This document shows, piece after piece, positions 12,569 to 23,577 of a DNA stretch of 64,000 nt. A model generated the notes under the pieces. That model made no database searches, was not told the DNA's origin, and saw nothing but the letters and a program-made list of their open reading frames with translations. The position numbers and the translations under genes were made by a program. Positions within the stretch are counted from its first letter, which is position 1. Every line of letters begins with the position of its first letter. Location: NCBI GenBank assembly GCA_964247055.1, contig OZ176053.1, positions 1,054,001-1,118,000 of the forward strand, written 5' to 3'. Origin of the DNA: Paragordius varius (taxonomy: Eukaryota; Nematomorpha).

Positions 12569-15500
12569 ACTAAACCTATATTGCAAAAAGTAAATTTGTC
12601 ATTTAACTATTAATTATATACAAAATTCTCATAAAAAATATTGATTATTAAGCAATAATATAGCAAACTTTGAATTGAAATAGATAATAATTAACAACAT
12701 ATTGTTATTATTATATATTATTATAGAAATTTATATATATATATATATACAATATACTTTTTAATTTGAGATCTTAAAATAAAACATATTTTTTTTAATA
12801 AAATTTTTGATTATATTTTTACAGCTTAATAGCATGCATAGTTTTTATGAAAACTAAGGATAAATTATTTGATACTACTACATATAACAATAATTAAAAA
12901 ATTGTGTTTTTTTATCATAGAATGACATGCATTTTTTATATTTAAAAAATTATTTCTTTTTCAATTTATAATGGATTATTATTAATTTGTGTTTTTATAT
13001 CACACATTGAATCTATAATATAAATTTTGGCTTTTTTTTCATTTGTATTTTGTTAATATAAACGCTAGTGAATTTGAATAGTTTTCAATTTTCAAACACA
13101 AAAGCATTAGTTTATCTATGGATCTTGGGCAATCCAAATATTATACGGTGAGAGAATGAATATTCAGATTCTGTTTAAATATGGCTTAACAAAAATAGTA
13201 TAGATTGAATTTCATATAATGGTACAATAGCATATATTATATGTATATTTTTATATTTTAATTATATTTTACAGTAAAAAATGAAAATATATAAAAATAA
13301 AGGTCAAATTTTAGCTCCGGCGAAACAGTCTGTAAAAAGGGATGTATAAGTTTATCCATATGAATTGTTGTTCTATTAATTAAGCTGACTATTTTAAAAT
13401 AAAGGTGATTTACTATTAATGTTTGACGGAATGCGGAAATTTATGAATTAGGATATTTAACCAAGCTGGAGTAATATACATAAAAAATGAATTTAGGGAA
13501 AACCCAATCTTTATATATATTAATGTAGATTCATCCCGAAATCTCAATTATTTGGTGTTTCGTAAGCAGACAAAATTTTTTTATGTAAGTTATGGGCAAA
13601 TATTATCAGATGTTTTACTTTGTTGCATTTAACTCCTTTGTATGGCCTTTACATAAGTCCAATTGAACGACCCTACCTTTATTACATAAGTTTTATGTAG
13701 TTAATGAAAAGGATCAAAAACTAGTAATATAATTTATTGAAAAAAAAAACGTTTAAAAAGATAATCCCACGGAAACATCCTGATTATTAGTTTAACCTTG
13801 ATTTTTTAAGGATTCTTAACGTTTGCAGTCCTGGATATAAATAATTTATGGTAAATACATTTTTAATATCAATAGTAATAAATCAAGGCTATGTTTATTA
13901 ACACTCAATAATTATTGATAACTTTAAAAAAGCTGGGATATTATTTTGCTTAAATTCAAAATAATATTAAATGAATGTATTTATATAAATTCATAAATTT
14001 TTGATTATTAGCTTATTAAGGCTTAATTAGTTGAAAATTAACCTTGAACTAAATTACGGCAAGGTTAGAATATAATTGGTCAAAAAATTTGAATCGTATT
14101 ATCTTTTAATGATATATTAATATTGCTGTTTAATATTCTGCGTTTGAAACCATTTAATCTTGAAAAAAAACTTCTATAATAAATTAAAGTATTTGTTTTA
14201 TATTCCGATTGCAGTTTGTAAATTATTGATTCTGAATTGGACTATCTTGGAAATCGGAGAGGATTGGTAGTGGATACAAATTACCCATTTGGGAATAGTA
14301 TTGTCTAGGTACCCTTGAATATATAAATGCGATTTATGAATAAAGGACATTGCTGGATTTTTAAAAAAACAATGTCGTCTACTATTCTGATAAAATGCCG
14401 AAATAACACTAAATTATAAAGTCAAAAATATTTATATATTTAAATTTATTTTTTGCAAAAATAAAATTTGCATTTAAAATCTACGAAAAATAATTTATTA
14501 TACATCTGAAAAAATTAGCATAAGTTAGTTTCGCATTTAATTTGTGATAATAACTATCAAAATTATAAGTTCGTCAAAAAAGATTAACACAATCAAAACA
14601 ACCAAATTTAAATCTCTGGAGATCGATATTTTTAATACTTACTTATTTGCCGCCAAAATATTTTAGCACTGAATTGAAACTTTAAATGTGAATATTATGT
14701 AAATATTTGGGAATCATCTAATTCTTTTTCGCATCTTAATCTCTTAATTAATTTTTAATTTGAGGCACATTTAACAAATTTTGATTCTTAAATATTAATT
14801 TATCACATATGAATTCAAAAGTTGTTATTCTTATGAATAGATCGTCCACAATTTTGTAATGTTAATTATTTGTATTCCTAAGGATTCTCTTCACGTTTAA
14901 AATCCAAATTGGTGTGCAACCTTGAAGCGATAAATTTATAGATTAAATTATCTTTGTGAGGAAATAATAAATCTTGTTTCGTGCTAATTAATTATTCATT
15001 TAAGAATAGAAATTACATTAAGCAATATACCAATAAAAGCCAATCCAAAGATTAATTGATTTTTATGAAATAATTTTATTTATTACTGACAGTTTACAAT
15101 TTTAGGTAGGTGTCACTGGCTAATTTAAGATTCGGATACTTAAAGTGGTTGATATTTTTTTGTATTGTATTAGGTATCGATATATAATATTTTTACATAA
15201 AACACTCGATTCGATTCCAGTTGTCGGTAAAAGGAATATGTATGTTAAAACTAAATCAATACTTCCGAAATCCTTGAACAAAAAAGAGGTTTTGAAAATT
15301 GAGGCTTAGCCCAGGGAATAACTGGAACACATTTGGGGGGTATCAATTAGGTTTATGGTGCAATTTTTTATATATTTAATAAATAAAGTTCAAAGAATTC
15401 TGAATTTTATCGTTTCTCCCAAAAATGGCCAAAGCAAAAACGGTTTAAGTATTTTTCGGATAATATATCTGTTAAGAATTAATTGATGCTATAAATAAAC

Positions 15501-15858
15501 CATTTTAGATTTATTAAGTCTATCTTCTTATTCAATAATTTAAACTCAAGAATTATAAACTGAAACCGATGATAGAGCCTAAACATTTTTAGAAGGTTAA
15601 GCCATTAAATTGATCCAAACTCTCCTGAATCTCAGGTCTATCCTCCTATGTTAAAAAATTTCTATTAGACTAAAAATGTTTGACAAGAACCGCTTTAGGT
15701 TAACAAAATGGTGGTCCTAAAAAGCCTGATGAAATATATATTTTGAATAAAAATGCATTCAGGGTACTTGGGTAGGAGCCATTTAAAAAATATATAAAAA
15801 CCATTGTAGTAATTGCTTCATTTTGTAAAATTATTTGCACGCATTATGGTAAATATAA
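12569..15858. other. AT-rich DNA without a supported gene
   Basis: There is a (TA)n tract at about 12731-12748. A protein-like stretch (LDYLGNRRGLVVDTNYPFGN) lies near 14238-14297 on the plus strand just downstream of a CGATTGCAG acceptor, but the frame entered from that acceptor is not the one that stays open. A short ATG frame at 13119 runs to a GTGAGA donor with no partner exon found. Nothing else stands out. Confidence 0.5.
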
Positions 15859-15860
15859 TC

Positions 15861-15889
<29 letters not shown>
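15861..15889. repeat. (TA)n microsatellite at the Helitron 5' end
   Basis: About 14 TA units immediately after the TC terminus. Confidence 0.9.
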
Positions 15890-15891
<2 letters not shown>

Positions 15892-16159
15892 GGAAAGTGG
15901 TGGCTTTGTGATCTGTTTCCGGAAAACAGTTAGACCCATTCAAATCCAGATGACGAAAAATATAATCATTAATGGATGCCCCGACAATAGCGTTGCCCTT
16001 TTTTGAATTGGGCCCTCAGTTCGTGCCCACCCCGTGTAAAGAACACAACACAAAACTCGTGTCTTTGAGACAATTTGAAAACGTGTTGGACCATTCGATT
16101 TCAAATATATTTTTTTTTACTTTTTTCGATTGCGCCGAACATAGTTGGCTCACTTTTTT

Positions 16160-17875
16160 CATTTAGGCACTCTTTTTGCCCGCTCCCCCGTAAAATGCCA
16201 TTTTTTAAAAAAAACAAAGTCCACAAAATTTGAATCTATTTTTTGCCCAAGGTATTAGGCCGTAAAAATTCAATAAAGATTCCAGGTATTCCCAGTTAAA
16301 AGGCAAACATTTTAGTCGAGCGTTTCTTTTATATTGGCTGCCGGGTAAGAGGATACCCGCTAAAAACTGACCCGTCATAATAAAATTGCGTGCCTTTGGG
16401 GCTATTCAGAAAATTTATCAAGCCACATAAGTTCATTACGTGCTTAAAATATTACCCGTAACAAGGCAAAAATTTAGGTCGTGCGGTTTTTTAAAATTAG
16501 CCGTTAATTCGGCTCACCAGGCCCTGAATAATGCGCCACCATAGAATGATTTTTTAATTTTGAAGAAATTTTTCCAAAAACTAATGAGAGCATATGGAAT
16601 CAATCATGATTTCAGGTATTCTCCGTAAAAAGGCAAAAATTTTAATCAAGCGCTTTTTTCGTATCAGTCATTGGGTAGGTGCCTAAAAATCCCCTACCAT
16701 ATCGAAATTGCGTTGTTTAGGCGTTTATTTTCAGAAAACTCATTAGGCCATATAAGTTTAATAAGGTCCTGAAATATTACCCGTAAAAAGGCAAAAATTT
16801 AAGTCGCGTGTTTTTTTAAATTAGCCGTTAATTAGGCCTTTACACCCTAAAAAATGCGCTATCATTAAACTACTGTTTAGTTTTGAAGCCATTCTTCCAA
16901 AAACTATTAAGATCATAAGGAATGAATGATGATTCCAGGTATTCCCCTATAAAGCAAAATTTTTTATTGAACGTCTTTTTTATATTGGCCTTTGGGTAGG
17001 GGGCTACCCGCCAACAACTGCTCCACCATATCGATACAGCGTGACTTTGGAAGCAAATTTTAGAAAACTTATCAGGCCATATGAGTTCAATGGCTTGCAA
17101 TATTACCCATAAAAAGGCAAAAATATAAGTAGACGGTTTTATTAAATTACTCATTATATAAGCCCTTGCCCTGAAAAATAAGCCACCATAGAATAACCTT
17201 TTGGTTAGGCAATTTTTAGAAAATGCCACGAGAGCATATGGAATCAATTATGATTCCAGGTATTACCCGAATTAAGGCAAAAATTATCCAGCGTTTTTTT
17301 CGCCCCTGGTTAGAGGGCCACCCGCGTAAAACTGCGTCACCATATCGATATAGCATGTCTCTGGAGCCAAATTTTAGAAAACCTATGAGTCTAATAGGAA
17401 CATATGGAATTCATGATAATTCCAGATATTCCCCATATAAAGGCATTTTGCACAACGCTTTTTTATACCTGCCCCTGGGTAGGGAACTACCCACCAAAAA
17501 CTAGGCCACTATATATTGCGTTGTTTTAGAATTTATGAAGCCATATGAGCTCATTAAAAGCTTGAAATATTACCCGTAACCATGTAAGGTCAGGCGTTTT
17601 ATTAGTCGTTAATTTGGAACCTTTATGCCCTAAAAATACGCCATCATATAACGATTATTTTGTGTCTTTTTTTTCCATTAATCCAAATAACCCGGTATCA
17701 AAGATGATTCCAAATATTTGCCTTATAAAGGCAAAGAATTTCCCCGCTTTTTCCATATAAGTCTATGGGTAGAGGTCTACCTGTTTAAAACTGAGACGCC
17801 ATACAAAAATGGCGTGGTTTTCGAGCTAATTTTCCCAAAACCTAAGAAGGCATACGAATTCAGTTAAGCACATTT
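16160..17875. repeat. Degenerate ~163-bp tandem repeat with two alternating unit types
   Basis: A landmark of the form TATTACCC or TATTCCCC, then TAAAAAGGCAAAAATT, recurs near 16285, 16450, 16615, 16770, 16935, 17100, 17260, 17425, 17567 and 17715. That is about ten units spaced ~160 bp apart. Successive units alternate between one with GATTCCAGGTATT and GGGTAGG-GGCTACCCGC and one with TTAGCCGTTAAT and GCCCTGAAAAAT. The higher-order period is therefore ~325 bp. GC content is above the surroundings. Confidence 0.8.
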
Positions 17876-18405
17876 CTTGGAAATTTGTATGATATCATTC
17901 TCTCCTTTAAAATGGGACCACAAATCATTCACTTTTTATATCCCTTGATCTCAGCTGTGTGAACCCAATTTCAAAATAAAACTTTAACCAGATTTCGTAA
18001 AACGAAAATCTTAAAATATATTCAATCATAGTTAAATATTAACTTTAATATGGGACAATTTAAATATGGTCAATGAGTAAACAATATTTGAGCCTATAAA
18101 ACCCGTAAAAGAATAATTAAAGACATTCTTTTTATTAAGTATACTTTTTATTATTTTTTATCTCAATTGCCTCTATTTATTAAAATTATTAATAATAATC
18201 ATCGGAGAGATTACGTCACAGGGAAGCGTGACAGGGCCAGCTAGTTTTTAATAAAAGTTAAATGATTTATTCAAATAATAAAAATAAATCAATGAAAATT
18301 ATAAACGATATTCATAAAAGCCAATTTTTTTTTAATTTAAAATAGATCAAAGTATTATATTTTGCCCCTTTAGAAAGCCGAGATTCCGCGATAAAAATAT
18401 ATAAA

Positions 18406-18798
18406 ATGTGCTATATATGGCAACAAAGTTTTTTCGAAAAATTTCATTATAAAATTTTATTTTTAGCAAAATTTTATGGTATATACGAGCATGACTCTAA
18501 AAACACTTTTCCTATAACGATGTTACATTTCTGTAAGGCCGTGGTTTTAAGTATCTTTAACCATTTTTTATGTATTTACGATAATATATTTTACGATGTC
18601 GAATATTATTATGATGTCTTCGGCCAGTCCCACCTGACTTTACTTCCTACGAAGATACTCCACTACCCAAAAACATTTCTATCTCATTTAATCGCTGAAA
18701 TGCTATCGGGTTTATTTAAAAGACACCAATACCAAAATTTTAAACTCTTTACCGCAGCTCACACTCCCATTCATATAGCTGCAAAATATCTAAGATGA
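18406..18798 (+). CDS. Hypothetical 130-residue frame
   Basis: An ATG frame of 130 codons begins about 160 bp after the Helitron 3' end. With stops expected roughly every 11 codons at this base composition, such a length is unlikely but not impossible by chance. The product is aromatic-rich (many Phe, Tyr, His), with a plausible C-terminal part (SHLIAEMLSGLFKRHQYQNF). No signal peptide, repeat or known motif is visible, and no splice site or promoter decides the start. It may be an exon, a transposon fragment or noise. Confidence 0.3.
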   Translation: MCYIWQQSFFEKFHYKILFLAKFYGIYEHDSKNTFPITMLHFCKAVVLSIFNHFLCIYDNIFYDVEYYYDVFGQSHLTLLPTKILHYPKTFLSHLIAEMLSGLFKRHQYQNFKLFTAAHTPIHIAAKYLR

Positions 18799-19012
18799 AA
18801 GGTGGACCTAGCAAGTAAAATGGCTTTGTTGAAGTTGTTTGTTTATTTTGAATGTTAATTCTTTATATCTATATATTACTTTTAAAACAATTTTCGGAAA
18901 TGAGTTTTGTCAATAATTATAATTTATACCGAACGGTTACCACATATATTATGGTATATATTTGTATGATCCCATCCATACCACGGGCATTCTCTAATGC
19001 GCTAATGCAAAC

Positions 19013-19125
19013 TCCAGCCATGGTAGACCCCACTCCAACGAGACTACTCGCCAATCATCATGATACGATGGCGTCGGGGCCGCTGATAATTGAGCGGGAC
19101 TGAAAACCAATCTTTGGTATTTTAT
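19013..19125 (+). repeat. Short interspersed repeat, copy 1
   Basis: The segment from CTCCAGCCATGGTAGACCCC to ACCAATCTTTGGTATT matches 19808-19925 along its length with many substitutions, same orientation, ~800 bp apart. The LINE tail lies between the two copies, so this may be part of a LINE 3' region or a SINE. Confidence 0.55.
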
Positions 19126-19424
19126 TAAAGCCGGATATTTGCTCTGACAGATAGTATGGTGGATTGCAGATAATATTTATTCCCATATCTGCTGGATTTT
19201 TTGTTTTTATATCCATGTTTGGAATTGATTTAGTATTTAATGATAAATATTTACTTGAGTGGGTAACACGAGGGTTTATAAACGGTTTATTTATGATTTT
19301 TTGCTTTCTTTTGTTCATTAACGGTTTCTTTGCGATTTTTCTTATATGAGTAATATCAATCATGGTTTATACATTTTTTATTTTATTTATACTGTATTGT
19401 ATACATATTTAACTGTATCTCCTG

Positions 19425-19690
19425 AATGCCTATGGCGAAATTTTCAGAACCAATAAGCTATCTCACTTCGGCCACATCACTAGAGCCAAAAACTTGAAGT
19501 TTCAGCTTATGTCGGGCGTTGAAATTTAAAGAAGATATAAAATGCGTTGGATCGATAATTTAACTAAAGAAACCAAACTATTAATGCAACAATTGATAGC
19601 CATCATAAATAACCGTAAAATATGGCGTAATACACTTACGAAATAGCTAATCGACCCCGATCTTAGCTACCACAACAGCAAAAACGAGGA
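19425..19690 (+). mobile_element. LINE fragment, reverse transcriptase C-terminal tail
   Basis: A plus-strand frame reads SHFGHITRAKNLKFQLMSG, then (after one stop) RRYKMRWIDNLTKETKLL and NNRKIWRNTLTK. This is the familiar non-LTR retrotransposon tail pattern FGH-x-x-R ... RW-x-DN ... DR-x-x-WR found downstream of the RT domain (RTE/CR1/Jockey-type LINEs). Only the last ~80 residues are present and they are interrupted, so it is a short dead fragment. Confidence 0.75.
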
Positions 19691-19807
19691 TATCTACATT
19701 ATAAATTTACATTTAAATTTGTTAATGGTAAGCGCATAAATTACTATGGTTAAGATTGTGGATTTCTTTTTATATGGATCTCACGATTTAAAAGTACCGT
19801 TAAAAAC

Positions 19808-19925
19808 TCAAGCCATGCAAGACCCAACTCGGAAGAGTTGCCAATTATTGGGAACAATGGTATCCAGGGAAGCAATATTGGAGCCGCTGATATTTTAGCA
19901 GGTATGGTTACCAATCTTCGGCATC
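19808..19925 (+). repeat. Short interspersed repeat, copy 2
   Basis: Matches 19013-19125: shared blocks include CTCAAGCCATG, CCAACTCGGAAGAGTTGCCAA, GGAGCCGCTGATA and GGTTACCAATCTTCGGCATC. The ends are not sharply defined. Confidence 0.55.
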
Positions 19926-20244
19926 AGGCCGAAGTTGAGACTTAGCATAGAGCAGAATAAACGATAATTTATCTCGAGTTAGTGTCCCAATTGAAGGTAC
20001 AGCTGAAACACGGTCGCAGGAAGGGTTAACGTCGACACTTGAGTGTTTAATATCTCCAAAATTGGTCTACCTTAAAGGCCACTCTCATTTAGAAGCAAAT
20101 GAAGACCATTTTTGCACCAAAGATAAGATATTAATCTACATTTGACTCGACAACCGAGTAAGGACCATAACGCTGTTTTTATGGTCATTTAAAATCAAAT
20201 ACTATTTTTACATACTTAATACGGCTAAACTAACATTTCTTATA

Positions 20245-20270
20245 ATATATATATATATATATATATATAA
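20245..20270. repeat. (AT)n microsatellite
   Basis: About 12 AT dinucleotides. Confidence 0.9.
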
Positions 20271-20273
20271 CAC

Positions 20274-20471
20274 CTAACATAAAAGCATTTTTATGTATAT
20301 AGATACTAACGCCAAATCCAACCCCCGATGTGTCTCCCCGCTCTGAAGCTCATGCGTTACGGATGGGTGGGGTTTCGACGCTACCTTTATCGTTTTCATC
20401 ATTCTGCCATATACCATTTGCACTTCAAGATTCGACATTTCAATCCTAGACAGTTCAGGTAAAGACTCCAA
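20274..20471 (-). other. GC-richer open frame, unassigned
   Basis: A minus-strand frame of 65 or more codons lies in an island of higher GC (many C runs on the plus strand). It reads ESLPELSRIEMSNLEVQMVY and later SKPHPSVTHELQSGE. An internal AAAG/GTAGCG could serve as a donor. The base composition differs from its neighbours, which suggests an inserted piece. I cannot name it. Confidence 0.3.
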
Positions 20472-21014
20472 ATTGGCCCTTGAATATATTTATGCTATTA
20501 ATCAAACTATATATCAACGTTATAAAGTTTTTAAGTCCAGCACGCACCCCCCTCCCCCTCCGAGACTTTATGTGCGGCCCGAGAAAAATTTGGAAATCCA
20601 TAATTTGCCAAAATAAAAATTAGCAAATTTTCTCATAATAAAGGTAAAACCGGGATTGAGCGATAAACATTTTAAATTTATTTTTTTGACATCTGGATTT
20701 GCTTATGAATTTAATATATAGTAAAACTTTGGTAAAGCGAGTTTTATGATATTTGAAAGGCATGGTGGAAAAGGTATAAAAACAATTTAAAGGTTTATAA
20801 ACATTTTTTCTTCATAATTTGATGACAATTATCCACTCAACATTTTGATTTAAAAGTTATTTGCTTTTAATTTGGGTAAATTTTTGTAAAAAAACTACTA
20901 TTGCAACTATGATAATCCTGAAACATTATCTATCAGAGTGTATATATTTTGTTGTGATATTTTTTCAACCTTGTGTAAATATGTTAAAGTTATTAGTTGG
21001 CATTTAATCTACTT
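20472..21014. other. AT-rich DNA without supported features
   Basis: A short C-rich tract (CACGCACCCCCCTCCCCCT) at about 20540 is followed by a GTGCGGCCCGAG stretch resembling the subterminal part of hAT elements, but no end pair was found. Confidence 0.45.
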
Positions 21015-21305
21015 ACAGTAAAAACTGAAATTATACGGACAAAACGTACAAATATAAGGACAAATATTTTTTTCAAAAGACAACCATATTGTTGTAACCC
21101 TGATTTTTCCTCTATAAGATTTAACTACAATCGTAAGCCACATAATTGATTGTGCTACCAATTTACTTTTCTATTATATTTTGCAGTTTAAAACAATCAG
21201 TTATATTTAGATAAATCAAAATACAAAAAATATGGTTGTCTTTTAGAAAAAAATATTTGTCTTAATATTTTTACGTTTTGTCCGTATAATTTCAATTTTT
21301 ACTGT
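21015..21305. mobile_element. Palindromic MITE, best-preserved copy (291 bp)
   Basis: The first ~75 bp (ACAGTAAAAACTGAAATTAT, then ACGGACAAAACGT...) and the last ~75 bp (...ACGTTTTGTCCGTATAATTT, then CAATTTTTACTGT) are near-perfect inverted repeats. The non-palindromic core includes AAACAATCAGTTATATTTA. Copies occur at 5910, 21591 and in six units of the gene array, so it is a dispersed family without coding capacity. No clear target duplication could be fixed. Confidence 0.85.
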
Positions 21306-21590
21306 GATAGTAACAGATTTATATTAATTTATATTTCATAAATATTTGGTTTACTTTGCAACAACAAACATAAATACTAGGCAGTAGCCCATATTTGATG
21401 CGCACCGTAAAATGACAAAATATGTTATAAATTGTTTTTGCAAATTAGTCCGGTGCTATGTGCACAAATCTATGTAATTAAAAACGACTACAATCGAAAC
21501 CTGGTTGATAAAATCATAATTTCCATGGGTTGCATAAAACGCCCTCTCTTTTGAAAGGTTGCCCCTATAGCGCATTTACTATCGGGAATT

Positions 21591-22168
21591 ACAGTGAAAA
21601 TTAAAATAATACGGACAAAACGTAAAAATATTAATACAAAATTTTTTTTCAAAAGACAACCCCATACTTTTTCAAACCTTAATTTATTTTAGAATCATTT
21701 AGATATAATTGTAAATGCATAATTGATTGTTTTAACAAATTACATATCTTTTTAAAGTGGGCAGTTTTAAACAATGAGTTATATACCATTTACGATTCAA
21801 ATTGACTCTTAAAAAATTCAAATTCACCCTAAAGAGAAATTATGAGTTTTCTGCTAATATAACTCATTTTAAATATGAAATATATTCTTATGGCATAATT
21901 TATTATTTCAGTATTAATAATTTTAACGAATCATTTTTTAAAAATATAAATATTGGTAATCTTTAATCTAAAATACACATAATATATTTTAGGGTGAATT
22001 TGAATTGTTCAAGGGTGATCTGAATTGTTCAAGGGCAAATTTGAATTGTTTAAGGGTGAATTTAAACTGTAAATAATATATTTAATAGAATCAAATTAAA
22101 AAAAATTTGGTTGTCATTTAGAAAAATTGTTTTTCTATTTTTACGTTTTACCCGTTATCAATTTCTAA
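21591..22168. mobile_element. Palindromic MITE, copy split by a second insertion
   Basis: The left arm (ACAGTGAAAATTAAAATAAT, then ACGGACAAAACG) and right arm (TTGGTTGTCATTTAGAAAAA ... TACGTTTTACCCGT) belong to the same family as 21015-21305. The copy is larger because about 290 bp of another repeat sits in the middle. Confidence 0.75.
21784..22072. mobile_element. Small inverted-repeat element built from 21-bp units, nested in the MITE
   Basis: The left end contains AAATTCAAATTCACCCTAAA and the right end its reverse complement TTTTAGGGTGAATTTGAATT, followed by four ~21-bp units (CAAGGGTGAATTTGAATTGTT). It interrupts the MITE and so is younger. Its unit resembles the minisatellite at 6400-6500. 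Confidence 0.6.
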
Positions 22169-22658
22169 TGTATATGGTTAATTATTATCATTATAAAACA
22201 ATATCTTATTAATTTTTAAAAAATTTATGGTAAAATAACATTAGCTATTTTAGTAATGCAATTTGAGATGTTTTAAATTAAACGCTAATATTTTAACTAA
22301 GTTTTGCTAAAGAGTAAAATATATGAAATATTTGGGGTTAGCTATTTAATTATTGAAATCCGTTTATTTAATGCGCCTTATTGAGTACTACTGTGGAACA
22401 TGATTGAATTTTAAGATAATATAATTTGAGATAATTAGCGGAATATCTACCATATCAAAAAATTAGTCAAACCCAAAACGATTAAACCTTTGCGGCATTT
22501 GCTCCTAGTATTTTGTGCAAAGATAATATGATAAAATTAAACTCATTTTAAATTTGGGTTAAATGCCACTTCCAAGAAACATAAAATAACACTTATTTTT
22601 TACACTTATATTTTTGTGGGATCATGATTGGGTCTTACATTTTTACTATGGATCTCGC
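22169..22658. other. AT-rich DNA upstream of the gene array
   Basis: No feature seen apart from a gradual entry into sequence shared with the array promoters (GGGTCTTAC..., from about 22625). Confidence 0.5.
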
Positions 22659-22794
22659 TTGTTTATTTACTTTGGTTTTTGTTAGCACTAATTGACGCAT
22701 TCGATTAAATAAACAATGACAAGGGGTTAAGCTAACTAAAAACAAATCAATCAAACCGGTTTATATCCGGTCCTTATTTGGAGGCTATAAAAGG
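22659..22794 (+). promoter_or_regulatory. Promoter module of array gene 1
   Basis: In order: a forkhead-like site TTGTTTATTTAC (22659-22670), the block TAATTGACGCA...AAATAAACAATGA, the palindrome ACCGGTTTATATCCGGT (22755-22771), then TATAAAAGG (22786-22794), 101 bp before the ATG. The order and motifs are shared by all eight genes. Between the blocks this copy differs from the interior copies, so the blocks stand out as constrained. Confidence 0.75.
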
Positions 22795-22886
22795 GCGGGT
22801 TTTTCCACGAAATTTATAAACATTTTTTACTTCTTTTCTGTGAAATAAACGCCACCAAATTCCCAAAACTACTATCCCTGCCCACA

Positions 22887-23577
22887 ATGTACAAACAAAT
22901 CCATATTATCTTAACGCTTTGCATCGCCTTATTTGCAAGTAAAACCATTATAACTATAATATTTTTAAACTTAACCCGTATTACCTATATATTGGCATAC
23001 TATATTTTTTATTTCGATAAATTTATTTTTCTTTCACGAATATGAAGGTTTGTCAATGGCATGCAAATTTAACAATCAAAATATTCGGCCTGACAGATCC
23101 ATCATCCTAAGATCAGATATATCGAACAAACATGTTTTCTCGGATTGTGCGGATATGACAATAAAATTCAACATTCAACCTAAATTAAACGGTAAACAAG
23201 AGTTTTTTAAAAAACAAAAATAATACCCATATAATGTCGCATTATATTAACTAAAATGTTTAAAATACTTTAGTAATAAGACAAATAAGCACAAATACAC
23301 GCACAGATTACATCTCAACAGAAATTCCAAGTTCTGGTGGCTCGCCAGTCATTATGACTGACCAAGCTATTGAATATAGAGTGGCCCCTGGCTATGCTGG
23401 CCCCATTACTGTAACGGTAAGTTTTTTTAAATATTTTTTTATAAAGAGACTTTTCGTTTTATTGAATAATACATTAATGCAATTTATATATATATTTTAT
23501 AATGTATTTTAAATTTTGTATAGTATGCTCGAGATCGATTATTCATTCCTACTGTAGTTTCGCCAAGAAGAAATTAA
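22887..23577 (+). CDS. Array gene 1: secreted 130-residue protein, four exons
   Basis: Exons 22887-22938, 23048-23191, 23274-23416 and 23524-23577 join with GT-AG introns (109, 82 and 107 bp; phases 1, 1, 0). Exon 1 is a signal peptide, MYKQIHIILTLCIALFAS, so the product should enter the secretory path. The mature part has two Cys (MAC and DCADM), probably one disulfide. It alternates polar and hydrophobic residues as in a small beta-rich domain (SIILRS, MTIKFNI, IEYRVAPGYAGPITVT) and ends basic, VVSPRRN. There is no membrane segment. I do not recognise the family. Splicing is inferred from conserved sites across eight copies. Copy-specific residues: RSDISN, FSDC, IRQIS, TDYIS and YARD. A polyadenylation signal AATAAA lies at about 23653. 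This copy is one of the two most divergent. Confidence 0.85.

Larger units (their letters stand above)
15859..18244 (+). mobile_element. Helitron-like element, non-autonomous
   Basis: The element begins TC (TCTATATATA... then AAATGGAAAGTGG) directly after an A. It ends CTAG directly before a T, the A/T insertion site used by Helitrons. Just before the 3' end lies a hairpin: GTCAC at 18215-18219, an 8-nt loop, GTGAC at 18228-18232, then 8 nt to CTAG at 18241. That is the canonical Helitron 3' terminator layout. No Rep/helicase coding is visible; the interior is mostly a degenerate tandem repeat, as in many non-autonomous Helitrons. The 5' boundary is less certain because it coincides with a (TA)n tract. 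Confidence 0.7.

Noticed and set aside
14211-14310. Exon-like segment after acceptor CGATTGCAG
   Set aside because: The frame with protein-like content (YLGNRRGLVVDTNYPFG) is closed between the acceptor and its start, and no partner exon fits.
16870-17247. A 125-codon minus-strand frame and a 93-codon plus-strand frame in the Helitron interior
   Set aside because: They lie across degenerate tandem repeat units of higher GC, where long frames are expected by chance, and show no repeat-independent protein features.
19058-19363. A 101-codon minus-strand frame and a hydrophobic 61-codon plus-strand frame (MQIIFIPISAGFF...)
   Set aside because: They overlap each other and a diverged repeat copy; composition is typical of AT-rich chance frames.
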